Counted from the stretch's first letter, positions 23,455 through 36,493 are shown. The stretch is DNA of 64,000 bases from Allokutzneria sp. A3M-2-11 16 (GCF_024213555.1 NZ_JANAVO010000001.1:2418001-2482000), one strand, 5' to 3'. Translations and numbers: made by a program. The notes: a model not told the origin generated them from the sequence alone.

Positions 23455-24405
23455 TCAGGTGAGGAGTCTGGTGTGGAGGGCCTGGCGGAGTGCGGGGTCG
23501 GGGACGAGCTCGGTGGCGGCGAGCCAGGCGGCGCCCGCCGCGCCGTCGCGGGCCTCGGAGATGTCGGAGAAACCGTTGGCGCCCAAGCCGATTCGCAGTG
23601 CGTCGCCGAACGGGTTGCCCGCCTCGGTGAGGCTGCCGATCAGCACGACGGGTGAGCCGTCGACGGTGGGCGCGGCGGCGAGGGTGATGTCCACCAGGTG
23701 CAGCACACCGCGCCGCACGATGTCCTGCGCGATCTCGTCGCCCCCGGCCGCGGCGGCGCTGACCAGCGGGGCGAACCGGGCCAGCCGGACCGGCTCGTCG
23801 GCGTTGCAGCGGGTGATCACCAGGCGCCTGCGGTCGGCCGAGTCGGTGCCGCCGACCTCGGCGAGGACGGCCTCGGTGAGCGGGCTGGCCGGGGCCCGGC
23901 CCTCGATCGCCTTGAGCGTGGCGCGCACGGCCTCGCGGCCCACCCAGTAGCCGGAGCCCTCGTCGCCGAGCAGCCAGCCGTTGCCGCCGAAGACCGCCGT
24001 CATCCGGTGGTCGACGATCCGCATCGCGACCGAGCCGGTGCCCGCGACCAGCGCGGCGCCGGTCGGTTTCGGGGTGCCCGCGGCGAAGCCCACCTCGCAG
24101 TCGGTGACCACGCGCATCGGGCAGCGCAGGCCGACCCCGTGCCACATGTCGGTGAACAGCTTGACGATCTCCGGGTCGGCCATCTTGCTGGCGCCCGCCA
24201 TGCCGACGACGGCGGCCGCGACCCCGGCGGGATCGCGGCCGTCCAAAGCGGCTTTGAGCGCCCCGGCCACCTCGGCGGCGGCCTGGGCCGGTGCGTGCGA
24301 GTTCGGGTTCCCGCCGCCCGTTTTGCCGGTGCCCAGCCGGACGCCGTCCAGATCGGCCAGCAGGGCCCTGCTCGACGTGCCGCCGATGTCCACTCCGAGG
24401 ATCAC
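23455..24405 (-). CDS. N-acetylglucosamine kinase-like protein (BadF/BadG family)
   Basis: A 316-residue ASKHA kinase related to GlcNAc kinases. Phosphate-1 is MILGVDIGGTSSRALLADL at the start, then VAGTGSVAMRI and GDEGSGYWVGREA. It probably phosphorylates a free amino sugar in the cytoplasm, feeding GlcNAc-6-P to the NagA encoded at 41743; the substrate is inferred. GTG 24405 gives the exact family N-terminus. Only a weak ribosome site precedes it, while TAGGGT 7 nt upstream suggests a leaderless message. It is monocistronic between repeat copy B and the terminator hairpin at 24429-24480. Confidence 0.83.
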   Translation of the reverse strand: MILGVDIGGTSSRALLADLDGVRLGTGKTGGGNPNSHAPAQAAAEVAGALKAALDGRDPAGVAAAVVGMAGASKMADPEIVKLFTDMWHGVGLRCPMRVVTDCEVGFAAGTPKPTGAALVAGTGSVAMRIVDHRMTAVFGGNGWLLGDEGSGYWVGREAVRATLKAIEGRAPASPLTEAVLAEVGGTDSADRRRLVITRCNADEPVRLARFAPLVSAAAAGGDEIAQDIVRRGVLHLVDITLAAAPTVDGSPVVLIGSLTEAGNPFGDALRIGLGANGFSDISEARDGAAGAAWLAATELVPDPALRQALHTRLLT

Positions 24406-24428
24406 GAGCCGACCCTAACCGCGCGTTC

Positions 24429-24480
24429 TCGTGGGAAAAAGACTGATAAGGGCCTCCTTATCGTCAATGTTTTCCCACGA
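24429..24480 (-). terminator. Nested hairpin terminator of the subtilase gene
   Basis: Outer arms TCGTGGGAAAA (24429-24439) and TTTTCCCACGA (24470-24480) pair perfectly. Inside, GATAAGG and CCTTATC (24445-24462) form a second stem. On the minus strand the inner stem is followed by AGTCTTTTT, giving an intrinsic terminator directly after the subtilase stop. It also lies in the upstream region of the kinase gene. Confidence 0.82.
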
Positions 24481-27753
<3,273 letters not shown>

Positions 27754-27905
27754 GCGCGTCCTCTCCGAAGGGGTAAGTGATCACCGACCGGTCCATCAGA
27801 CCCGCCCGGGGGCCGTGGCGGTGGCGCCAGGCCGGGGAACCACCCGTTGGGGGAGGTCGGTGCGGTGGAGGGAGCAAGTTGATCATGCGCCCGCAGGCGG
27901 AGATT

Positions 27906-27980
27906 CATCGGATCTCACTTCCGGAATGGTGTGCGAGAGGTCTGGACTTTCGGTGTCCGGGCCAGCTATACATCGGATGT
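27906..27980 (+). promoter_or_regulatory. Candidate GntR operators and promoter of the L-fucose operon
   Basis: ACATCGGATGT (27970-27980) is a perfect 5-1-5 palindrome overlapping the end of a TATACA -10-like hexamer (27967-27972). A second, weaker site (TCATCGGATCT) is centred 65 bp upstream at 27910. A near copy (ACATCGGAGGT on the minus strand) precedes the FadR-type GntR gene at 41524-41534. Binding here would block the promoter of the gene starting at 28012. Confidence 0.55.
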
Positions 27981-28011
27981 CTGTGTGGCTATAGGCAAGG
28001 AGGGTCCGCTC

Positions 28012-28866
28012 GTGCAGCTGATGCGACTTGGTCCGCCCGGTGCGGAACGGCCGGTGGTCCGTGACGCCGATGGCGCCCGGTACGACCTGGGGGGCCTGAC
28101 CGCCGACATCAGCGGCGCCTTCCTGGCCAACGGGGGCATCGCGATGGTGCGCGCGGCGCTGGAGGCGGGCGCGCTGCCCCGGCTGGCCGAGGGGGACCTG
28201 CGCGTCGGTCCGCCGATCGCCCGCCCCGGCAAGATCGTCTGCATCGGGCTGAACTACCGCGACCACGCGGCGGAGACCGGCGCGGAGCTCCCGGCCGAGC
28301 CGGTGGTGTTCATGAAGGCCCCGGACACGATCGTCGGCGCGTACGACGAGGTGCTGGTCCCGCGCGGCTCCACCAGGACCGACTGGGAGGTGGAGCTGGG
28401 CGTCGTGATCGGCCGGACCGCGCGCTACCTGTCCGAGAACGACGACGCATTGTCCTATGTGGCCGGTTACACCGTTTCGCACGATGTGTCCGAGCGCGAG
28501 TTCCAGCTGGAGCGCGGCGGAACCTGGGACAAGGGCAAGTCCTGCGAGACCTTCAACCCGCTCGGTCCCTGGCTGGTGCCCGTCGACGAGGTGTCGAACC
28601 CCCAGGACCTGCGGCTGCGGCTGTCGGTCAACGGCGTCGAGCGGCAGCACGGCAGCACGTCGGACATGATCTTCGGCGTGGCCGAGGTCGTCCGCTATGT
28701 CAGCCAGTTCATGGTGCTGCGGCCGGGCGACCTGATCAACACCGGCACCCCGGCGGGCGTGGCGCTCGGCCAGCCGGAACCCAAGCCGTACCTGCGCGCG
28801 GGCGACGTGGTGGAGCTGGAGATCGACGGGCTCGGCCGCCAGCGCCAGACACTGGGACAGGCCTGA
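28012..28866 (+). CDS. Fumarylacetoacetate-hydrolase family enzyme (2,4-diketo-3-deoxy-L-fuconate hydrolase candidate)
   Basis: A 284-residue FAH-fold enzyme with the metal ligands in [11 protein letters not shown] (Glu126, Glu128) and SHDVSERE (Asp158), the [12 protein letters not shown] motif and the [12 protein letters not shown] end motif. In the non-phosphorylative L-fucose pathway an FAH protein cleaves 2,4-diketo-3-deoxy-L-fuconate to pyruvate and L-lactate. That role is assigned from its neighbours, a FucD-like dehydratase and an SDR. GTG 28012 has AAGGAGGG 7 nt upstream; ATG 28021 is an alternative. It is the first gene of the operon and its stop overlaps the next ATG. Confidence 0.88.
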   Translation: MQLMRLGPPGAERPVVRDADGARYDLGGLTADISGAFLANGGIAMVRAALEAGALPRLAEGDLRVGPPIARPGKIVCIGLNYRDHAAETGAELPAEPVVFMKAPDTIVGAYDEVLVPRGSTRTDWEVELGVVIGRTARYLSENDDALSYVAGYTVSHDVSEREFQLERGGTWDKGKSCETFNPLGPWLVPVDEVSNPQDLRLRLSVNGVERQHGSTSDMIFGVAEVVRYVSQFMVLRPGDLINTGTPAGVALGQPEPKPYLRAGDVVELEIDGLGRQRQTLGQA

Positions 28867-30161
28867 TGGCGCGCGTCATCGGCGTTGACGTCCTCGACAT
28901 CCGCTTCCCGACCTCGCGCGAGCTGGACGGCTCCGACGCGATGAACCCCGATCCCGACTACTCGGCCGCGTATGTCGTGCTGCGAACGGACATCGGTGTC
29001 GACGGCCACGGGCTCGCCTTCACGATCGGCCGGGGCAACGACGTCCAGGCCGCCGCGATCCAGGCGCTCGCACCGCACGTGATCGGCCGCTCGGTGCCGC
29101 GTGACGCCGCTGCGCTCGGTGCGCTGTCCCGGGAGCTGGTCGGTGACTCGCAGCTGCGGTGGCTCGGCCCGGAGAAGGGCGTCGTGCACATGGCGATCGG
29201 CGCGGTGGTCAACGCCGCGTGGGATCTGGCGGCCAAGCTCTCTGACCGTCCACTGTGGAGGTTCACGGCGGAGATGTCGTCGGAGGAGCTGGTCTCCCTG
29301 GTGGACTTCCGGTACCTCAGCGACGCGATTACTCCCGACGAGGCGCTGACGTTGTTGCGGGCCGCCGAGCCGGGGCGCGCTGAGCGGACGAAAGTGTTGC
29401 TGGACAAGGGTTACCCGGCCTACACGACCTCGCCGGGCTGGTTGGGCTACGCCGACGAGAAGCTCACCGGGCTGGCCCGCCAAGCGGTCGCCGACGGCTT
29501 CGACATGATCAAGCTCAAGGTCGGCGGGGACCTCGACGACGACGTGCGCCGGATGCGGCTCGCCCGCGCGGCGGTCGGTTCCCAGATCCGTATCGCGGTG
29601 GACGCCAACCAGCGGTGGGACGTCGCGGACGCGGTGCGCTGGATGAAGGAGCTGGCCGAGTTCGACCCGTACTGGATCGAGGAGCCGACATCGCCGGACG
29701 ACGTGCTCGGTCACCTCGCCATCGCGCAGGCGGTGCGCCCGATCCGCGTGGCCACCGGCGAGCACGTGCACAACCGCGTGATGTTCAAGCAACTGCTGGC
29801 TTCCGGTGCGATCGACGTGCTCCAGCTGGACGCGGCGCGGGTCGGCGGGGTGAACGAGAACATCGCGATCCTGTTGCTGGCGGCCAAGTTCGGCGTTCCG
29901 GTGTGCCCGCACGCGGGCGGAGTCGGCCTGTGCGAACTGGTGCAGCACCTGGCGATGTTCGACTTCGTCGCGGTCTCCGGCACGTGGGAGAACCGCGTGA
30001 TCGAGTGGGTGGACCACCTGCACGAACACTTCGTCACCCCGGCGACCGTCCACAACGGCCGGTACTCCACCCCGACCGCGCCCGGCTTCTCCTCGGAGAT
30101 CCACCCGGCCTCGCTGCACCACTTCGCCTACCCCTCCGGACCCGAGTGGAGCGCGTCATGA
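28866..30161 (+). CDS. L-fuconate dehydratase (enolase superfamily)
   Basis: A 431-residue enolase-superfamily dehydratase that removes water from L-fuconate to give 2-keto-3-deoxy-L-fuconate. The general bases and metal ligands of the mandelate-racemase type are visible: Lys216 and Lys218 in IKLKVGG, Asp246 in VDAN, Glu272 in YWIEEPT, Glu299 in ATGEH and His349 in CPHAGG. The segment [20 protein letters not shown] is characteristic of FucD and its human relative ENOSF1, which makes the substrate call fairly strong. The start overlaps the upstream stop (TGATG) and the stop overlaps the SDR start. Confidence 0.9.
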   Translation: MARVIGVDVLDIRFPTSRELDGSDAMNPDPDYSAAYVVLRTDIGVDGHGLAFTIGRGNDVQAAAIQALAPHVIGRSVPRDAAALGALSRELVGDSQLRWLGPEKGVVHMAIGAVVNAAWDLAAKLSDRPLWRFTAEMSSEELVSLVDFRYLSDAITPDEALTLLRAAEPGRAERTKVLLDKGYPAYTTSPGWLGYADEKLTGLARQAVADGFDMIKLKVGGDLDDDVRRMRLARAAVGSQIRIAVDANQRWDVADAVRWMKELAEFDPYWIEEPTSPDDVLGHLAIAQAVRPIRVATGEHVHNRVMFKQLLASGAIDVLQLDAARVGGVNENIAILLLAAKFGVPVCPHAGGVGLCELVQHLAMFDFVAVSGTWENRVIEWVDHLHEHFVTPATVHNGRYSTPTAPGFSSEIHPASLHHFAYPSGPEWSAS

Positions 30162-30895
30162 ACGACTTCGACGGCCTGGTCGCGGCGGTGACGGGCGGGG
30201 CTTCGGGCATCGGCGCGGCGACCGCGACCGAGCTGGAGTCGCGCGGTGCGCGGGTCGCCAGGTTGGACGTGCAGCCCGGCTCGGACGGCATCGCGTGCGA
30301 CGTCACCGACGACGAGTCCGTGCGCGCGGCCGTCGAGAGCACGGTCGAACGCTTCGGACGGCTCGACGTGCTGATCAACAACGCCGGGATCGGCGCGCAG
30401 GGCGACGTGTCCGCCAACAAGGACTCCGAGTGGTTCCGCGTGCTCGACGTCAACGTCGTGGGCATCGCGCGGGTGAGCCGCGCCGCACTGCCGCATCTGC
30501 GCCGATCCCCGTCCGCGGCCATCGTCAACACGTGTTCCATCGCGGCGTGGGCTGGCCTGCCCCAGCGCGCGCTGTACTCGGCGTCCAAGGGCGCGGTGTA
30601 TGCGCTCACCCTGGCCATGGCCGCCGACCACGTGCGCGAGGGGATCAGGGTCAACTGCGTCGCGCCCGGCACCGTCGACACCCCGTGGGTCGGCAGGCTG
30701 CTGGACGCGGCGCAGGACCCGGCCGCCGAGCGCGCGGCGCTGGAGGCCCGCCAGCCCACCGGCCGGTTGGTCTCCGCCGAAGAGGTGGCAAAAGCGATCA
30801 CCTACTTGGCCAGTCCGCTCTCCGGGGCCAGTGTGGGCACCGTGCTGGCCGTCGACGGCGGCATGCACGGGCTGCGGCCGCGGCCGCTCAGCTGA
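30158..30895 (+). CDS. Short-chain dehydrogenase (2-keto-3-deoxy-L-fuconate dehydrogenase candidate)
   Basis: A 245-residue SDR with the NAD-binding motif TGGASGIG (12-19), NNAG (about 74-77) and catalytic Ser127, Tyr140 and Lys144 (YSASK). In the L-fucose pathway the SDR oxidises 2-keto-3-deoxy-L-fuconate at C4 to the 2,4-diketo acid, the substrate of the FAH enzyme. The ATG overlaps the dehydratase stop (ATGA). The exact substrate is inferred from the operon. Confidence 0.88.
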   Translation: MNDFDGLVAAVTGGASGIGAATATELESRGARVARLDVQPGSDGIACDVTDDESVRAAVESTVERFGRLDVLINNAGIGAQGDVSANKDSEWFRVLDVNVVGIARVSRAALPHLRRSPSAAIVNTCSIAAWAGLPQRALYSASKGAVYALTLAMAADHVREGIRVNCVAPGTVDTPWVGRLLDAAQDPAAERAALEARQPTGRLVSAEEVAKAITYLASPLSGASVGTVLAVDGGMHGLRPRPLS

Positions 30896-30927
30896 ACCGG
30901 GTCCACACACGACACCAGAGGAACTCC

Positions 30928-31950
30928 ATGCAACGACGCAGAATCCTCAGCCTGATCTCCGGTATCGCCCTGCTCGGCACCGTCGCGGCCTGCGGTGGCG
31001 GTGCGACCGGCGGCGCGCAGATCGGCGTTGACTACCCGCGCGCGGACTCCGACTTCTGGAACTCCTACATCAAGTACACGCCGCAGTTCGCCAAGGAGCT
31101 GGACGTGCGGCTGATGTCGCCGACCAACTCGCAGAACGACGTGGCCAAGCTCGTCGCCAACGTCCAGGCGATGACCAGCCAGGGCGCCAAGGCGATCGTG
31201 ATGGCGCCGCAGGACACCGGCGCGATCGCGACCACGCTCGCGCAGCTGGAGCAGAAGAAGGTTCCGGTGGTCACCGTGGACACCCGCCCGGACAAGGGCA
31301 AGGCGTACATGGTGGTGCGCGCCGACAACAAGGCCTACGGCGAGAAGGCGTGCCGCTACCTCGGCGAGAAGCTGGGCAACAAGGGCAAGGTCGTGGAGTT
31401 CCAGGGCGCGCTGTCCTCGATCAACGGCCGGGACCGCTCCGAGGCGTTCGCGTCGTGCATGAAGCAGAACTACCCGGGCATCACGATCTTCGAGGAGCCC
31501 ACGGACTGGCTGGACACCAAGGCCGCGGCGGCTTTGCAGACCCGGCTCACCCAGCACCCGGACATCAACGGGATCTACATGCAGGCGGGCGGCGTGTACC
31601 TGGCCGCGACGCTCCAGGTGCTGCGCTCCGCGGGCAAGCTGTTCCCGGCGGGCGATCCCAGGCACATCACCATCGTGTCCAACGACGGCATCCCGCAGGA
31701 GTTCGAGTCGATCCGCAAGGGCGAGATCGACGCGACCGTCTCGCAGCCCGCCGACGCGTACGCGAAATGGGCGCTGTACTACGCGAAGGCGGCGATCGAG
31801 GGCAGGACCTTCAAGCCCGGTCCCACCGACCACGACAGCACGATCATCGAGGTGGGCAACGGGTTGCTGGAGGACCAGCTGCCCGCTCCGCTGGTAACCA
31901 AGGACAACGTCGACGACCCCAAGCTGTGGGGCAACCAGATCGGCAAGTAG
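30928..31950 (+). CDS. Sugar-binding lipoprotein, RbsB type
   Basis: A 340-residue periplasmic-binding-protein-like lipoprotein. The signal peptide ends at GTVAAC with Cys22 lipidated. The fold is of the RbsB class (MAPQDTGAIATTLAQLEQKK, VVTVDTRPD, NGIYMQAGG, SNDGIPQEF). It delivers sugar to the permease at 33453. L-fucose, or an L-fucose-containing sugar, is the likely ligand because catabolic genes flank the transporter on both sides. A GAGG site precedes the ATG, and the stop touches the next start (TAGATG). Confidence 0.9.
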   Translation: MQRRRILSLISGIALLGTVAACGGGATGGAQIGVDYPRADSDFWNSYIKYTPQFAKELDVRLMSPTNSQNDVAKLVANVQAMTSQGAKAIVMAPQDTGAIATTLAQLEQKKVPVVTVDTRPDKGKAYMVVRADNKAYGEKACRYLGEKLGNKGKVVEFQGALSSINGRDRSEAFASCMKQNYPGITIFEEPTDWLDTKAAAALQTRLTQHPDINGIYMQAGGVYLAATLQVLRSAGKLFPAGDPRHITIVSNDGIPQEFESIRKGEIDATVSQPADAYAKWALYYAKAAIEGRTFKPGPTDHDSTIIEVGNGLLEDQLPAPLVTKDNVDDPKLWGNQIGK

Positions 31951-33456
31951 ATGACCGCTGTTCAAGCAACAGGAGTCACCAAGCGGTACGGCTCCACCGT
32001 CGCGCTCGACGACGTCGGCATCACCGTCGAGTACGGGGAGTCGCACGCGCTCGTCGGGCGCAACGGGGCGGGCAAGTCCACCCTGGTGTCCATCCTGACC
32101 GGGCTCAACCGCGCGGATGCCGGTTCGGTCACCTTCGACGACGAACCGGCGCCAGCGTTGGCCGACCGGGACGCGTGGCGGCGCAGGGTCGCCTGCGTCT
32201 ACCAGAAGTCCACGATCATCCCGGCGCTCACCGTCGCGGAGAACCTGTTCATCAACCGGCAGTCGCTCGAACGGCGTTCGCTGATCAGTTGGAAGTCCTT
32301 GCACGCCAAGGCTTCCGAGGTGCTGGCCAGCTTCGGCGTCGATGTCGACCCGGCCCGCCCCGCCGCTGACCTGACCGTGGAACAGCGGCAGCTGGTGGAG
32401 ATCGCGCGGGCGCTGTCCTTCGGGGCGCGGTTCATCATCCTCGACGAACCGACCGCCCAGCTGGACGGTCCGGCGATCGAACGGCTCTTCGAGCGGATGC
32501 GGGGTCTCCAGTCGTCGGGGGTGACGTTTCTCTTCATCTCCCACCACCTTCAGGAGATCTTCGAGATCTGCCAGACGGTGACGGTGTTCCGCGACGCGAG
32601 GCACGTGCTCACCAGCCCGGTGTCGTCGCTGTCCACTGATGAGCTGGTGGCGGCGATGACCGGGGACGCGGCGGGTTTGCGGGTCGGGCACACGCGGCCT
32701 TCGTTGCCCGCCGACGCGCCGGTGGTGCTCTCGGTCTCCGGGCTTCGTTCGGAGGCTTTCTTCGGTGTTGATCTTTCGATCCGCGCGGGAGAGGTCGTCG
32801 GTGTCGCGGGTTCGGCCAGCAGTGGCAAGGTCGAGCTGGGCGAGGCCGTGGTGGGGTTGCGCAAGGCCACGTCCGGGACTGTCCACGTTGGACAGACGGC
32901 GGTGCGGTCGGGCAGCGTGCCCGACGCGCTGAAGGCGGGGATCGGCTTCGTGCCTGAGGATCGGCACAAGGAGGGGCTGGTCCCGACGCTGGGGGTGGGT
33001 GAGAACGCCACGTTGCCGATCATGGATCGGCTCGGCCGCTTCGGTGCGATCTCGCCCACCCGCCGGCGTGCCGTCGCGGAACGGATGATCAACGACCTGA
33101 GCATCAAGACCTCGGGGCCGGATCAGCCGGTGTCCGGGCTCTCCGGTGGCAACCAGCAGAAGGTCGTGATGGCGCGTGCGCTGTCCAGCGATCCTTCCGT
33201 GCTGGTGCTGACCGATCCGACCGCGGGCGTCGACGTGCGCTCGAAGGAATCGTTGCTGGACGTGGTCGACCAGGTCGCGGCGGAGGGCACGGCGGTGCTG
33301 GTGATCTCCGACGAGCTGGACGACCTGCGCCCGTGCGACCGGGTGCTGGTGATGTTCCACGGCGAGGTGACGGCGAGCTTCCCGCGCGGGTGGACAGACG
33401 GGGAACTGGTCGCGGCGATCGAGGGTGTTTCTGCGGAGCAGGGAGCGGACGAATGA
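31951..33456 (+). CDS. Sugar ABC importer ATPase, RbsA type with two ABC domains
   Basis: A 501-residue duplicated ATPase. The first domain has Walker A GRNGAGKST (36-44), signature LTVEQRQ and Walker B FIILDEPTA. The second has a degenerate P-loop (GSASSGKVEL), which is normal for RbsA/MglA, with SGGNQQKVVMARAL and LTDPTAGVD. It powers the L-fucose-operon importer together with the permease whose ATG overlaps its stop. Several codons use T or A in third position more than in neighbouring genes, a modest difference. Confidence 0.92.
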   Translation: MTAVQATGVTKRYGSTVALDDVGITVEYGESHALVGRNGAGKSTLVSILTGLNRADAGSVTFDDEPAPALADRDAWRRRVACVYQKSTIIPALTVAENLFINRQSLERRSLISWKSLHAKASEVLASFGVDVDPARPAADLTVEQRQLVEIARALSFGARFIILDEPTAQLDGPAIERLFERMRGLQSSGVTFLFISHHLQEIFEICQTVTVFRDARHVLTSPVSSLSTDELVAAMTGDAAGLRVGHTRPSLPADAPVVLSVSGLRSEAFFGVDLSIRAGEVVGVAGSASSGKVELGEAVVGLRKATSGTVHVGQTAVRSGSVPDALKAGIGFVPEDRHKEGLVPTLGVGENATLPIMDRLGRFGAISPTRRRAVAERMINDLSIKTSGPDQPVSGLSGGNQQKVVMARALSSDPSVLVLTDPTAGVDVRSKESLLDVVDQVAAEGTAVLVISDELDDLRPCDRVLVMFHGEVTASFPRGWTDGELVAAIEGVSAEQGADE

Positions 33457-34424
33457 CCAAGACGCTGCAGTTCGCCCGCTTCCGGGATCTGGCGCTGCTC
33501 CCGGCGATCGTCGTGCTGATGATCGTGGGAGCGCTGGTGGACCCGGTGTTCCTCAGCGCGGACAACCTGACCAACGTGCTCCAGCAGCGGACCGAGCTGA
33601 GCCTGCTGGTGCTCGGCCAGGCCCTGGTGCTGATCAGCGGCAAGATCGACCTGTCGCTGGAGTCGACCATCGGCCTGGCCCCGGCGCTGGCGCTCGGGCT
33701 GATCATCCCGGCGTCCGCGCACGGCCTCGGCGTCGAGCTGCCGGAGTGGACGGCGATCCCGCTGTGCCTGCTGATCGGTGTGGTGATCGGCGCGTTCAAC
33801 GGGTTCCTGATCCTCAAGCTCCAGCTGTCGGCGTTCATCGTGACGCTGGGCATGCTGACGGTGTTGCGGGGCTTGCAGATCGGCTTCACCGAGGGGCAGA
33901 ACCTGTTCGAGGTTCCGCTGTCGTTCACCTACCTCGGCAGCGCGCGGTGGTTCGGCCTGCCCGCGTCGGTGCTGATCTGCCTGGTGGCGTTCGCGATCGG
34001 CATCGTGGCGCTGGCGTACTTCCGGCAGGGCCGGTCGATCTACGCGATCGGCGGCAACGCCGAGGCGGCGCGCGCGGCGGGCATCCGCACCGAGCGGGTG
34101 CTGTGGACGGTGCTGATCATCGCGAGCTTGTTGGCCGCGCTGGCCGGGCTGCTGATGACCGGGCGGCTCGGCTCGGTCGGGCCCGCGCAGGGCCAGGGGA
34201 TGATCTTCACGGTGTTCGCCGCCGCGGTCATCGGCGGGGTCAGCCTGGACCACGGCAAGGGCACGCTCTTCGGCGCGCTCACCGGTGTGCTGGCGCTCGG
34301 GCTGATCGAGAACATCCTGACCCTCGGCGGGGTTTCGCCGCACTGGATCCAGGCCATCTACGGCGCGATCATCCTCATCGCGCTGCTGTTGGCGCGGTTC
34401 ACGTCGGGCAAGGCGCAGGACTGA
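33453..34424 (+). CDS. Sugar ABC importer permease, RbsC type
   Basis: A 323-residue membrane protein with eight to ten helices, of the ribose/xylose/fucose permease class. Recognisable segments are LVLISGKIDLSLES, FNGFLILKLQLSAFIVTLGM, AIGGNAEAARAAGI and GGVSLDHGKGTLFGAL. The single gene should form a homodimer. The start overlaps the ATPase stop (ATGA). Palindromic repeat copy C follows 6 bp after the stop and separates it from the last two catabolic genes. Confidence 0.92.
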   Translation: MTKTLQFARFRDLALLPAIVVLMIVGALVDPVFLSADNLTNVLQQRTELSLLVLGQALVLISGKIDLSLESTIGLAPALALGLIIPASAHGLGVELPEWTAIPLCLLIGVVIGAFNGFLILKLQLSAFIVTLGMLTVLRGLQIGFTEGQNLFEVPLSFTYLGSARWFGLPASVLICLVAFAIGIVALAYFRQGRSIYAIGGNAEAARAAGIRTERVLWTVLIIASLLAALAGLLMTGRLGSVGPAQGQGMIFTVFAAAVIGGVSLDHGKGTLFGALTGVLALGLIENILTLGGVSPHWIQAIYGAIILIALLLARFTSGKAQD

Positions 34425-34430
34425 GCGATG

Positions 34431-34549
34431 GTCTTCAAGTACAGCGAACCCCCGCTCCGGAGGTCTTTAACCGCAGCAAACCCCGCGTGGCGCACCGGGT
34501 TTGCCGCGGTTTGCGACGCCGTGGGTGGGGGTTCGCGGTACTTGAAGAC
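34431..34549. repeat. Palindromic repeat copy C (119 bp, both termini)
   Basis: Perfect 12-bp terminal inverted repeats lie at 34431-34442 and 34538-34549. An inner hairpin pairs GCAAACCC with GGGTTTGC. It lies inside the L-fucose gene set, between two genes in the same direction, so it may act as a processing or partial termination site there. Confidence 0.88.
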
Positions 34550-34572
34550 CGGTGTACTCGCTGGGGGTGGCC

Positions 34573-35553
34573 GTGCGTAGGGTCCGGCTGGGACGGACGG
34601 ACGTTCGGGTCAGCGCGCTCGGCTTCGGTGCGGCGCCGATGGCCGGGCTCTACCGCGAGGTCTCCGAGGAGGTCGCGTCCGGCTCGGTCGCGGCGGCGCT
34701 GGACGCGGGGGTGTCGTACTTCGACACCGCGCCGCACTACGGGCTCGGCCTGTCGGAGCGGCGGCTCGGCAAGGCCCTGGCCTCCGCATCGGACTTCGTG
34801 ATCTCCACGAAGGTCGGCCGCCGGTTGGAGCCGATCCCGGTTTCCGGGGACGACATGGCCAACGGGTTCGCCGTCCCCGCAACGCATCGCCGAGTGTGGG
34901 ACTTCAGCGCGGCCGGAGTGCTCGCCTCGGTTGAGTCCTCTTTGGACAGATTGGGCCTTCCCCGGGCCGACATCCTGTTGCTGCACGATCCTGATGACCA
35001 CTGGGACCAGGCCGTGGGTGAGGCCCTGCCCGCGTTGGCCGAGCTGCGCGCCCGCGGTTCGGTCGGCGCGATCGGGGCGGGCATGAACCAGTGGCAGATG
35101 CTGGCGCGCCTGGTCGCGGAGACCTCCGTCGACGTGGTGATGCTGGCGGGCCGCTACACCTTGCTCGAACAGTCGGCGCTGGACGAGTTGCTGCCGTTGT
35201 GTTCCGAGCGGCAGGTTTCGGTGATCGCGGCCGCCGTGTTCAACTCCGGCATCCTGGCGCGGCCGGTCGTCGCGCCCGATGCGACCTACAACTACTCGTC
35301 GGCGCCGCCCGATCTGATCGACCGCGCGCGGCGGATGGCGGAGGTGTGCGGTCGCTTCGGTGTGACGCTGCCGCAGGCTGCTTTGCAGTTCCCACGGGGG
35401 CATCCGGCGGTGGCATCGGTGGTGATCGGTGCGCACACGGCCGCGCAGATGTCAGAGAACGCGCGGTTGTTCGCCTCGCCGGTGCCCGCGGAGTGCTGGG
35501 CCACGCTGAAGTCCGAAGGGCTGCTGCGCCCGGACGCGCCGGTGCCGACATGA
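34573..35553 (+). CDS. Aldo/keto reductase (L-fucose 1-dehydrogenase candidate)
   Basis: A 326-residue aldo/keto reductase. The catalytic tetrad is visible as Asp51 and Tyr56 in YFDTAPHYGLGLSERRLG, Lys80 in STKVGRR and His138 in LLLHDPDD. The opening RRVRLGRTDVRVSALGFGAAP resembles bacterial L-fucose/L-galactose dehydrogenases that make L-fucono-lactone. I start at GTG 34573; in-frame GTG 34552 lies right against the repeat and would add residues not typical of the family. Its stop overlaps the lactonase ATG, so the two oxidising steps are coupled. Confidence 0.87.
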   Translation: MRRVRLGRTDVRVSALGFGAAPMAGLYREVSEEVASGSVAAALDAGVSYFDTAPHYGLGLSERRLGKALASASDFVISTKVGRRLEPIPVSGDDMANGFAVPATHRRVWDFSAAGVLASVESSLDRLGLPRADILLLHDPDDHWDQAVGEALPALAELRARGSVGAIGAGMNQWQMLARLVAETSVDVVMLAGRYTLLEQSALDELLPLCSERQVSVIAAAVFNSGILARPVVAPDATYNYSSAPPDLIDRARRMAEVCGRFGVTLPQAALQFPRGHPAVASVVIGAHTAAQMSENARLFASPVPAECWATLKSEGLLRPDAPVPT

Positions 35554-36380
35554 TCGACGCGCACCAGCACTTCTGGGACCTGGGCGTACGGGACCAGGAG
35601 TGGATCACCGAGGCCATGCTTCCGTTGCGCCGGAACTTCGGCGTCGAGGACCTGCGCGCGGTGGCTCCGGACGTCACGGCGACCGTGCTCGTGCAAACCG
35701 TCACCGTCCCCGATGAGACCCCGGAATTCCTTGCCCTGGCGGAGGATTCCGATCTGGTCGGCGCGGTGGTGGGTTGGGTGGACCTGACCACTCCCGATGT
35801 GGGCGACCGCATTAAGTCCTATTTGGACGGACATGGTGGTTCGTGGTTGCGGGGGATCAGGCACCAGGTCCAGGGGGAGCCCGACCCTCGCTGGCTCTGC
35901 CGTTCCGACGTTCGCCGGGGCCTGTCGGCCGTGTCCGACAACGGGCTCGTCTACGAGCTTTTGACGCTGCCGCACCAGATCCCCGCCGCCGTGGAGACCG
36001 TTTCGGCGTTGCCGTCGACGCGCTTCGTGCTCGACCACTGCTCGAAGCCGCCGATCGCCTCTGGTCAGCTTTTCCCGTGGGCGGAGGACATCCGTATCCT
36101 CGCGCTCAACGAGAACGTCTCCTGCAAGCTCTCCGGGCTCGTCACCGAAGCTGACTGGACACAGTGGACGGCCGAGGAGCTGCGCCCGTACTTCGACGTC
36201 GTGCTGGAGGCGTTCGGCCCGGAGCGGCTGATGTTCGGCTCCGACTGGCCGGTGTGCCTGCTGGCGGCCGACTATCCCGAGGTGGTCGCCGCGGCGCGGG
36301 CGCTCACCGCCTCGTTGTCAGCGGCCGAGCAGCACGCGATCTTCACCGCCAGCGCCGCGCGGACGTACCGGATCGCGTAG
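35550..36380 (+). CDS. Amidohydrolase-family L-fuconolactonase candidate
   Basis: A 276-residue TIM-barrel hydrolase of the amidohydrolase-2 type. The metal-binding start is MIDAHQHFWDL (His5, His7), followed by LDHCSKPP and the C-terminal FGSDWPVC. Members next to L-fucose or L-rhamnose dehydrogenases hydrolyse the sugar lactone to the acid. It is translationally coupled to the dehydrogenase gene (ATGA). With this gene the window contains a candidate for each of the five steps from L-fucose to pyruvate and L-lactate. Confidence 0.88.
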   Translation: MIDAHQHFWDLGVRDQEWITEAMLPLRRNFGVEDLRAVAPDVTATVLVQTVTVPDETPEFLALAEDSDLVGAVVGWVDLTTPDVGDRIKSYLDGHGGSWLRGIRHQVQGEPDPRWLCRSDVRRGLSAVSDNGLVYELLTLPHQIPAAVETVSALPSTRFVLDHCSKPPIASGQLFPWAEDIRILALNENVSCKLSGLVTEADWTQWTAEELRPYFDVVLEAFGPERLMFGSDWPVCLLAADYPEVVAAARALTASLSAAEQHAIFTASAARTYRIA

Positions 36381-36493
36381 TGCCACGCAAGAGTTTCGGC
36401 TCTGTGTAAACGGGATCCCGGGTTCCTTGACCGGTTGCGGCGCAGGTCACAACCTGGTTGGCAGGCCCCCCACCCCTGCCGAGGAGCCCACAA

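Noticed and set aside
27931-28011. Upstream start (27931) for the FAH-family gene
   Set aside because: It would place the proposed promoter and operator inside the coding region; GTG 28012 has a strong ribosome site and the family N-terminus.
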